Positions 10,338 through 17,536 of a stretch of DNA of 64,000 nt are shown piece by piece. Positions within the stretch are counted from its first letter, which is position 1. Each line of letters begins with the position of its first letter. A program made the translations under genes and the position numbers. This DNA comes from Pseudomonas graminis. Lineage in GTDB: Bacteria; Pseudomonadota; Gammaproteobacteria; Pseudomonadales; Pseudomonadaceae. The DNA lies in assembly GCF_004364335.1 (NCBI RefSeq), contig NZ_SOCR01000003.1, forward strand, positions 434,001 to 498,000. Direction: 5' to 3'. Under the pieces are notes generated by a model, which saw nothing but the letters and a program-made list of their open reading frames with translations, ran no database searches and was not told the DNA's origin.

Positions 10338-12755
10338 TTAAAACAATATCTTCGCTACATCCGCAAAGCGTTTGGCGAAGTGCGCGGTGATGCCTTCTTT
10401 CAGGTAATCCGGCAGTTCTTCGAAGTTGCCGCGGTTGGCTTCCGGCAGGATCAGCTCGTAGATCTTCTGCCGACGCGCCGCAATCACCTTCTCCCGCACG
10501 CCGCCGATGGGCAGCACGTGCCCGGTCAGGGTCAGTTCGCCGGTCATCGCCACGCCTTTTTTCGGCGCCTGGTTACGCGCCAGCGACAGCAGCGCGCTGG
10601 CCATGGTGACGCCTGCACTTGGCCCGTCTTTCGGCGTCGCACCTTCCGGCACATGCAGGTGAACGAAGGCTTCGTCGAAGAAGCTTTTGTCGCCACCAAA
10701 CTTCGCCAGATTGGAGCTGACGTAGCTGTAGGCGATTTCGGCGGATTCCTTCATCACGTCGCCTAGCTGGCCGGTGAGCTTGAAGCCGCGGTTGAGCGTG
10801 TGAATGCGCGTGGCTTCGATCGGCAGCGTTGCGCCGCCCATGCTGGTCCAGGCCAGGCCGGTAATCACGCCGGTGCCCGACAGCACTTGTTCATTGCGGA
10901 ATACCGCCATGCCCAGCGAGGCCTCCAGCTCTTTCGGGCCGATCTTGACCACGGTGTCCGGGTTGTCCAGCAGCTTGACCACGGCCTTGCGCACCAGTTT
11001 GCCCAGCTGTTTTTCCAGCTGCCGCACACCGGCTTCCCGCGCGTACCCTTCGATCACCGCGCGCAATGCACTGTCGCTGATCATCAGGCTGTTTTTTGAA
11101 ACGCCAGCCTTGGCCAGTTGCTTGGGCCACAGATGGCGCTTGGCAATGGCGAGCTTTTCTTCGGTGATGTAGCCGGACAGGCGAATCACTTCCATCCGGT
11201 CCAGCAACGGGCCGGGGATCGAGTCCAGTGTGTTCGCGGTGCAGATGAACAGCACCTTCGACAGGTCCAGTCGCAGGTCCAGATAGTGGTCGAGGAATTC
11301 GACGTTCTGTTCAGGGTCCAGGGTTTCGAGCAGCGCCGAAGCCGGGTCGCCCTGGAAGCTCTGGCCCATCTTGTCGATCTCGTCGAGCATGATGACCGGG
11401 TTCATCACTTCCACGTCTTTCAGCGCCTGCACCAGCTTGCCCGGTTGGGCGCCGATGTACGTGCGACGGTGGCCCTTGATCTCGGCCTCGTCGCGCATGC
11501 CGCCAACGCTGAAGCGGTAGAACGGCCGGCCCAGGGATTCCGCGATCGATTTGCCGACGCTGGTCTTACCTACGCCCGGCGGACCGACCAGCAGCACGAT
11601 CGAGCCGGAGATTTCACCCTTGTAGGCGCCTACGGCGAGGAACTCGAGGATGCGGCTCTTGATGTCGTCAAGGCCAGCATGATGCTGATCGAGCACCTTG
11701 CGCGCGTGTTTCAGGTCGAGTTTGTCCTTGCCGAACACGCCCCACGGCACCGAGCTTGCCCAGTCCAGGTAGTTGCGGGTGACGGCGTATTCCGGCGAAC
11801 CGGTTTCCAGCACCGAGAGCTTGTTGATCTCTTCGTCGATGCGCTTGCGTGCCTGGGGCGGCATGGTCTTGCCCACCAGACGCTCTTCGAACTGTTCGAT
11901 GTCGGCGCTGCGGTCGTCCTTGGTCAGCCCCAGTTCCTGCTGGATGACCTTGAGCTGTTCCTTGAGGAAGAACTCACGCTGATGCTCGCCGATCTTGCGG
12001 TTCACCTCGGCAGAGATTTCTTTCTGCAGGCGCGCAACTTCGACTTCCTTGCGCAGCATCGGCAGGACTTTTTCCATGCGCTTGAGCACAGGCACGCAGT
12101 CGAGCACCTGTTGCAGCTCGACGCCCGTGGCAGAGGTCAGGGCGGCGGCGAAGTCGGTGAGCGGGGAAGGATCGTTGGGGCTGAAGCGATTGAGGTAGTT
12201 CTTCAACTCTTCGCTGTACAGCGGGTTGAGCGGCAGCAGTTCCTTGATCGCGTTGATCAGCGCCATGCCGTAAGCCTTGACCTCGTCGGTCGGCTCGTTG
12301 GGCTGGTGCGGGTATTCGACCTCCACCAGAAACGGCGGGCGATGGTGCTTGAGCCAGGTCTTGATGCGCACGCGGCTCAGGCCCTGGGCAACGAACTGCA
12401 GCTTGCCGTTTTCACGGCTGGCGTGGTGCACCTTGACCAGCGTGCCGTATTCCGGCAACGCCTTGGTGTCGAAATGCCGGGGATCGTCGGGCGGGGTGTC
12501 CATGAAGAACAGCGCCAGCGAGTGGTGATCAGACTTGCTGACCAGCTCCAGCGTTTCGGCCCAGGGCTCTTCATTGACGATGACCGGCAACACTTGCGCG
12601 GGGAAGAAAGGACGGTTGTGGATCGGGATGATGTACACCTGATCCGGAAGGTTCTGGCCGGGCAGGGCGAGGCGCTTGTTGTCGGAGCCGAGGATTTCGT
12701 GCTCGTGATCGTCGTCCGGGTGCGGCTGGTTGGCGTCGGATTGCTGGTCGCTCAT
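10338..12755 (-). CDS. asrA: Second Lon-family ATP-dependent protease (AsrA type)
   Basis: An 805-residue Lon protease: N-terminal substrate-binding domain (IIPIHNRPFFPAQVLPV), AAA+ module with Walker A GPPGVGKTS, and a C-terminal peptidase domain with catalytic Ser713 in PKDGPSAGVT and Lys756 in REKVIAARR. The acidic, His-rich N-terminus (DDDHEHE) and its place downstream of pdxJ correspond to P. aeruginosa PA0779 (AsrA), a Lon paralogue tied to heat and aminoglycoside response, rather than to the main Lon near clpX/hupB. It is monocistronic. The paralogue assignment is inference from synteny and N-terminal sequence. Confidence 0.9.
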   Translation of the reverse strand: MSDQQSDANQPHPDDDHEHEILGSDNKRLALPGQNLPDQVYIIPIHNRPFFPAQVLPVIVNEEPWAETLELVSKSDHHSLALFFMDTPPDDPRHFDTKALPEYGTLVKVHHASRENGKLQFVAQGLSRVRIKTWLKHHRPPFLVEVEYPHQPNEPTDEVKAYGMALINAIKELLPLNPLYSEELKNYLNRFSPNDPSPLTDFAAALTSATGVELQQVLDCVPVLKRMEKVLPMLRKEVEVARLQKEISAEVNRKIGEHQREFFLKEQLKVIQQELGLTKDDRSADIEQFEERLVGKTMPPQARKRIDEEINKLSVLETGSPEYAVTRNYLDWASSVPWGVFGKDKLDLKHARKVLDQHHAGLDDIKSRILEFLAVGAYKGEISGSIVLLVGPPGVGKTSVGKSIAESLGRPFYRFSVGGMRDEAEIKGHRRTYIGAQPGKLVQALKDVEVMNPVIMLDEIDKMGQSFQGDPASALLETLDPEQNVEFLDHYLDLRLDLSKVLFICTANTLDSIPGPLLDRMEVIRLSGYITEEKLAIAKRHLWPKQLAKAGVSKNSLMISDSALRAVIEGYAREAGVRQLEKQLGKLVRKAVVKLLDNPDTVVKIGPKELEASLGMAVFRNEQVLSGTGVITGLAWTSMGGATLPIEATRIHTLNRGFKLTGQLGDVMKESAEIAYSYVSSNLAKFGGDKSFFDEAFVHLHVPEGATPKDGPSAGVTMASALLSLARNQAPKKGVAMTGELTLTGHVLPIGGVREKVIAARRQKIYELILPEANRGNFEELPDYLKEGITAHFAKRFADVAKILF

Positions 12756-13012
12756 GGGGCACCTGCATAAATGGAGATGAGCCTTAGATGGGGCGGATGG
12801 GCTCAGGTTTCAATAGCGGCGGTCGATAGCAATGACTGAGGGGATCGTTTTAAAGCATGTAAGGCGTTGCGCCAGGCCGTGGCCTCCCATCAACAATGGT
12901 CATGTGCTTTGCTGGAAGTCCGTGTGATATCGCTGACCGCCGATCTGTGGGCTACGCTTGAAATCATCGCCAAGTAGGCTCTCTGCGGGCCTCGCTGTCT
13001 GGAACATCTGTC

Positions 13013-13684
13013 ATGCGCCACGTTTTTATCTCATTGTTGCTGGTTGTAACCGCACTGCAGGGCACCGTCGCCCGTGCTGCCAGCCTGACCGCCGAGTTCG
13101 TTGATGGGCAGGGCAAGCCGCTCTCCGACGCGGTGCTTACCCTGCGCGGCGCAAATGCGCCGCCGGCCGTGTCGCTGAAAGCCGACATGGACCAGCGCGA
13201 TGTGCAATTTGCCCCCCACGTGCTGGCAGTGCGCAGCGGTACGTAGATCAGTTTCCCCAACAGTGATCAAATCCGCCATCAGGTGTATTCGTTCTCCACG
13301 CCCAAGCGCTTCGAACTCCGGTTGTATGGCGGTACCCCGTCGGCCCCCGTGCTGTTCGACAAGCCGGGCGTAGTCGTGCTCGGCTGCAACGTCCACGACA
13401 ACATGCTGGGTTACGTATACGTCACCGACGATGGCTGGTTCGGCGTCAGCAATGACAAGGGCACGCTGACCCTGGATCAATTGCCCGCCGGTCATTACGC
13501 CGTCACCCTCTGGCACCCACAGGCCGCGGATATGCTGCCGGTGTCTGGTGGCGACATCGACATTCCGGCCGGCGGCCTCAAGCAGCGGTTCAGCATCGCC
13601 GTGCAGCCCAACGCCGACAACACCCCGGCTGCGCCGCCTTCCAGTGCGTTCGGCGATGCCTTTCATAAAGCGGCCCACGAATGA
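13013..13684 (+). pseudogene. Cupredoxin-like secreted protein, interrupted by in-frame TAG
   Basis: Reading through one TAG at 13244-13246 (codon 78) gives a continuous 223-residue protein: a signal peptide (MRHVFISLLLVVTALQGTVARA), a short beta domain, and a cupredoxin-like part with candidate copper ligands His (IRHQVYSFS), Cys and His/Met (GCNVHDNMLGYVYV). It resembles the so-called methylamine utilisation-like plastocyanin family. The residues around the stop (RSGT-stop-ISFPNSDQIRH) fit a CAG glutamine codon changed by one C-to-T. Sequence on both sides keeps normal codon use, so the lesion looks recent, or is a sequencing error. Its end overlaps the next gene (ATGA). As read, the product is cut to 77 residues without the metal site. 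Confidence 0.8.
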
Positions 13685-16026
13685 AGGTGCGCATCAGCTT
13701 TCAGGCGCGGATTGCCGGCGTGTTGATCATGCTGCTGTTGATCGTGGTCTTCGCCGTCTTTATTGCGGTGAGAGCGGCGACCCAGGACGCGGTGCGCAAG
13801 CAGGCTCAGGCACAGCTTGAAGTCGGCACCCGGGTGTTTGAAGGCTTGCTGGAAATGCGCGGCAAACGGCTGCGCGATGCCGTGCAATTGCTGTCCACCG
13901 ATTTCGGTTTTCGTGACGCCGTGGCGTCTGCGGACTCGGCGACCATTCGTTCGGTGCTGCTCAACCACGGCGCCAGAATCAACGCCAATGACATGTTTCT
14001 GCTGGGCATGGACGGCACGGTCATGGCCAGCACCGTCGAGCAGATCCCCGAAGGCTCGCCGTTCCCCTACATCCAGGCGTTGCGTGAGCTCAAGGGCAAG
14101 AATCAGTCGATGCTGATCGTACCGTTGCAGGGCCAGCCGCACTTGCTGGTGGAAAGCACCGTCCTCGCACCGCTGCCGATTGCGCGCGTGGTGATGGGTT
14201 TCAGCATGGACGATGATCTGGCTCAGGAACTGCGCTCGTTGAGCGGTTTGCAGGTGTCGTTTCTGTCGATCGTGCAAAACCAGCCGGGTCAGATGATCAG
14301 CACCCAGCCGGAGACGCTGTTCGACAGCCTGCGCAGCGTGATGATGAATCCGGCCAGCAACGAAATGCAGATGACCGAGCACCACAGCCAGAGTTTTCTG
14401 AGCAAAACCCTGCGGCTGGGGAGCAGCAGCGACAGCGAGGTCGTGGCCCTGCTGCAGAGCCCGCTGGATCAAGCCATGCAGGCATTCGCGCCGCTGGATA
14501 AGACGCTGTTCTGGATCACCGTCGTGGCCCTCGCCGGTTCCCTGGTCGGCGCGTTGTTACTGGCACGCGGCCTGTCGCGGCCGGTGAGTGCCCTGGCTCA
14601 GGCCGCCCGGCGTATTGGCGAAGGTGATTACGCAACGCCCGTGGTGCTGGATCGCAGAGACGAACTGGGCCTGCTCGCCAGCGCCATCAATTCGATGCAG
14701 AGCGGGATCGCCGAACGTGAGCTGCAGCTGGCCCACAACGCCCTGCATGACCCGCTCACCGGACTGCCCAATCGCGCGCTGGTCATGGAACGCCTCGGCA
14801 GCGCGGTGATTGCTCAACGGCCAGTGGCCCTGCTTTATCTGGGCATCGATAACTTCCGCGCGATCAGCACCAACGTCGGTCTGGAGGGGGTCGAGCAACT
14901 GCTGCGAATCATCAGCGAGCAACTGCAAGAGCCGCTGCGTCCCGGCGATACGGTGGCGCGGCTCTCCGACAACGAATTTCTGCTGCTGGTGCAAAACGCC
15001 GAAACCGACAGCGCCGTCGCGGTGGCTGACCGTCTGCAACGCCTGTTGGTCAAGCCGCAACGCATCGGCGAGCAGGACATCGCGATGGATGCCTGCATCG
15101 GCATCGCGGCCTATCCGGCCAATGGCGATTCGGCGACCGAGTTGCTCAGGCGGGCGTCTATTGCGCGGCAGGATGCGGCGCAGTTGCCGGGGCGTCTGCA
15201 GGTCTATGTGGACGGTCGGGATGTGGCTCATATGCGCCAGATCAGCCTGATCCGCGACTTGCGGCATGCCGCGCGCAACGGCGAACTTTCACTGCATTAC
15301 CAGCCGAAACTGGATATTCGCAACGGCCGGGTCACTCAGGCCGAGGCCCTGCTGCGCTGGCAGCACCCGCAATTCGGCTCGGTGTCCCCGGCCGAGTTCA
15401 TCCTGCTGGCGGAACGCACCGGCAGCATTCAGATCCTCACCAATTGGGTGATCGAAGACGCGCTGCGCCAGCTCGCCGAGTGGGCGCAGCGCGGTCTGGT
15501 CCTGCAGGTCTCGGTGAATATCTCGGCGGACGACCTGCTGGGCAACGATCTGGCCGACCGCGTTTCAGCGCTGCTCAAGCGGTACCGCGTGCCGGCTGAA
15601 CAGTTGATTTTCGAGATCACCGAAAGCGCGATCATGCGCGAGCCCGAGCAATCGCTGAAGGTGCTCAATCGCCTGCGCGAATTCGGCATCAGCCTGTCGG
15701 TGGATGATTTCGGCACCGGTTACTCCTCGCTGGCGCACCTCAAGCGGCTGCCGGTGCAGGAATTGAAGATCGATCAGTCCTTCGTGCGCGACCTGGATGA
15801 AACCAGTGAAGATGCAGTGATCGTTCGCTCGACCATCGAGATGAGCCACAACCTCGGCCTGAAGGTGGTCGCCGAAGGCGTCGAGTACGAACACAGCCTG
15901 CGTTTGCTGGAGCGCTGGCACTGCGACACCGCGCAGGGTTATCTGATCAGCCGGCCGCTGAATGCGATCGCCTTCGAAGCCTGGATTGCGCAGGCCCAAC
16001 TCCCTCCTCGCATGACGGCGCACTGA
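13681..16026 (+). CDS. Membrane HAMP-GGDEF-EAL protein, probable c-di-GMP phosphodiesterase
   Basis: A 781-residue inner-membrane signalling protein. Membrane segments at about 9-31 and 277-297 enclose a periplasmic sensor; a HAMP domain follows, then GGDEF (about 358-515) and EAL (about 525-770) domains. The diguanylate cyclase motif is degenerate (SDNEF at about 430 instead of GGDEF), while the EAL side keeps EALLRW (about 554), the metal/loop-6 motif DDFGTGYSSL (about 675) and the E-T-E-S/KIDQSF motifs. It should therefore hydrolyse rather than make c-di-GMP, possibly with GTP as an allosteric ligand. It is second in an overlapping four-gene unit, so its sensor may read the state of the cupredoxin-like partner (inference). 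Confidence 0.9.
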   Translation: MKVRISFQARIAGVLIMLLLIVVFAVFIAVRAATQDAVRKQAQAQLEVGTRVFEGLLEMRGKRLRDAVQLLSTDFGFRDAVASADSATIRSVLLNHGARINANDMFLLGMDGTVMASTVEQIPEGSPFPYIQALRELKGKNQSMLIVPLQGQPHLLVESTVLAPLPIARVVMGFSMDDDLAQELRSLSGLQVSFLSIVQNQPGQMISTQPETLFDSLRSVMMNPASNEMQMTEHHSQSFLSKTLRLGSSSDSEVVALLQSPLDQAMQAFAPLDKTLFWITVVALAGSLVGALLLARGLSRPVSALAQAARRIGEGDYATPVVLDRRDELGLLASAINSMQSGIAERELQLAHNALHDPLTGLPNRALVMERLGSAVIAQRPVALLYLGIDNFRAISTNVGLEGVEQLLRIISEQLQEPLRPGDTVARLSDNEFLLLVQNAETDSAVAVADRLQRLLVKPQRIGEQDIAMDACIGIAAYPANGDSATELLRRASIARQDAAQLPGRLQVYVDGRDVAHMRQISLIRDLRHAARNGELSLHYQPKLDIRNGRVTQAEALLRWQHPQFGSVSPAEFILLAERTGSIQILTNWVIEDALRQLAEWAQRGLVLQVSVNISADDLLGNDLADRVSALLKRYRVPAEQLIFEITESAIMREPEQSLKVLNRLREFGISLSVDDFGTGYSSLAHLKRLPVQELKIDQSFVRDLDETSEDAVIVRSTIEMSHNLGLKVVAEGVEYEHSLRLLERWHCDTAQGYLISRPLNAIAFEAWIAQAQLPPRMTAH

Positions 16027-16931
16027 TGGAACGAAGGTCTATGGCACTAAGCCTTTCGATGTATTTGAACCCCGTGGTACTGGCCAGTGTGGTAGGGGCC
16101 TGCGCGGCGTGGGTTTCACCAGCGGCCGACGCCGAGCAAGGCCGGCTGATTGCCACCGGCGGCGCCAGCAGCATTGAAGGCGGCGCAGGCGGCGGGATCA
16201 TTCCCTGGGCCATGCTGGCCGGGTATGACGAGCAGGGCGAGTGGGGCGGCAACGCGTTCGCGACCCACGTCGACTTGCCGGACTACACCCTGGATGTGGT
16301 CGGCGCAGCGGCGTCCTATGGTAATCGCGTCGAGATTTCCTACGCCCATCAACGCTTCGATCTGGGCTCACTGGTCAGCAAGCTCAACCTCCCCGAAGAC
16401 AACCTCACCCAGGACATCTTTGGCGTGAAGGTCCGCCTGTTTGGCGACCTGATCTACGATCAGTTGCCCCAGGTGTCGGCGGGGCTGGAATACAAACACC
16501 AGAATGATTTCCTCATCCCAAGCCTGGTGGGCGCCAAACGGGATTCGGACGTCGAGGGTTACGTCACGGCGAGCCGTCTGTTCATGGGCGCAGCCTTTGG
16601 CTACAACGTGGTGGTCAACGCCGGCTTGCGTTACAGCCGCGCCAACGAAACCGGTTTGATGGGTTTCGGTGGCGACCGGCGCGATACCCGCAGCGTACTG
16701 AAAGAGGGCGGTGCCGCGATCCTGTTCAACCCCCACTGGGCGGTGGGGATGGACTACCGCGAGAAGCCCGACAACCTGTCGTTCGCCGGCGAAAGCGACT
16801 GGGCAGACTTCTTTGTCGGCTGGTTTCCCAACAAGCATGTTTCCGTGGTGCTGGCCTACGCCCGGCTCGGTGAAATCGCCACGCTGGACAACCAGAACGG
16901 CACGTACCTTTCCGTGCAGGGGAGTTTCTGA
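16026..16931 (+). CDS. DUF3034 family protein, probable outer-membrane barrel
   Basis: A 301-residue exported protein with a signal peptide ending around PAADA (residue 36), a Gly-rich start (GGASSIEGGAGGGIIPW), alternating beta-strand pattern through the body and a C-terminal Phe (LSVQGSF), the usual end of outer-membrane beta-barrels. It matches my memory of the DUF3034 family, whose function is not known. It starts on the last base of the stop of the EAL gene (TGATG) and shares one base with the haemoglobin gene after it, so all are coupled. Confidence 0.82.
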   Translation: MERRSMALSLSMYLNPVVLASVVGACAAWVSPAADAEQGRLIATGGASSIEGGAGGGIIPWAMLAGYDEQGEWGGNAFATHVDLPDYTLDVVGAAASYGNRVEISYAHQRFDLGSLVSKLNLPEDNLTQDIFGVKVRLFGDLIYDQLPQVSAGLEYKHQNDFLIPSLVGAKRDSDVEGYVTASRLFMGAAFGYNVVVNAGLRYSRANETGLMGFGGDRRDTRSVLKEGGAAILFNPHWAVGMDYREKPDNLSFAGESDWADFFVGWFPNKHVSVVLAYARLGEIATLDNQNGTYLSVQGSF

Positions 16932-17362
16932 TGGGGCGGTCTTTTTGGCTGATCGTCGGGCTCAGTCTGTCGCTGCTGGCGGGGTGCGCGCAACAGCCGG
17001 CCAAGGACGACAGCCTTTATCAGGACCTGGGCCAGCGCGCCGGCATCCAGAAAATCGTCGAAGGCATGCTGCTGCACATTGCCCAGGATGACCGCATCTA
17101 TAAATACTTCGCCAAGGTCGACATCGACAGGGTGCGCGACAAGCTGGTGGAGCGGTTCTGCGTCGAGGCAGGCGGGCCGTGCACGTACACGGGTGACTCC
17201 CTGGAAGAAGTGCACAAGGGCATGAACCTCAGCCGCAGCGATTTCAATGCGCTGGTCGAGGATCTCATTGCTGCCATGAACGAGCAGCACATTCCGGTGA
17301 CAACGCAGAACCGGTTCATTGCCCGGCTCGCGCCCGAGCGTGGGGAGGTAATCGAGAAGTAG
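16931..17362 (+). CDS. Group 1 truncated haemoglobin, lipoprotein form
   Basis: A 143-residue protein that joins a lipoprotein signal (LSLLAGC, Cys19) to a group 1 truncated haemoglobin (2-on-2 globin) domain: SLYQDLGQRAGIQKIVEG at the A/B helices and proximal histidine His95 in EEVHKGMNLS. Group 1 truncated haemoglobins bind O2, NO or CO; most are cytosolic, so a membrane-anchored, exported one is notable. It is last in the cupredoxin/EAL/DUF3034 unit, which suggests periplasmic gas or redox sensing or detoxification (inference). The lipobox is clear; the sorting signal after Cys (QQP) does not carry Asp at +2, so the outer membrane is the expected site. Confidence 0.88.
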   Translation: MGRSFWLIVGLSLSLLAGCAQQPAKDDSLYQDLGQRAGIQKIVEGMLLHIAQDDRIYKYFAKVDIDRVRDKLVERFCVEAGGPCTYTGDSLEEVHKGMNLSRSDFNALVEDLIAAMNEQHIPVTTQNRFIARLAPERGEVIEK

Positions 17363-17367
17363 GAGGC

Positions 17368-17419
17368 AAAGGGGACAGATTAATTTACGGTGAAGCGTTG
17401 TAAATAAATCAGTCCCCTT
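17368..17419. repeat. Inverted repeat GGGGACAGATT...
   Basis: Two arms, AAGGGGACAGATTAATTTA and TAAATAAATCAGTCCCCTT, face each other with about 14 bases between them. The GGGGACAGATT/AATCAGTCCCC ends are the kind seen in dispersed intergenic palindromes mobilised by REP-associated transposases, but no transposase is nearby. It could also fold as an RNA hairpin behind the haemoglobin gene. Confidence 0.55.
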
Positions 17420-17470
17420 CAGCGCGTCTATCGAGTCCGCTTCACGCTAAACCACTTTTCAATGCGCAGA

Positions 17471-17504
17471 AAAAAAGGCGGTCACCTTTCGGGACCGCCT
17501 TTTC
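17471..17504 (-). terminator. Rho-independent terminator of gcd (bidirectional stem)
   Basis: An 11-bp stem (AAAAGGCGGTC / GACCGCCTTTT) followed on the minus strand by a run of eight T. It ends gcd; on the plus strand it has a four-T run and may also end the haemoglobin operon. Confidence 0.85.
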
Positions 17505-17536
17505 TGTTACTGCACGAAGCTAATCAGTGAAGCTGA

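Noticed and set aside
11118..12770. Long open frame of 550 codons antisense to the lon-type gene
   Set aside because: It is the complement of a clearly conserved Lon protein in a high-GC genome; its product has no recognisable domain.
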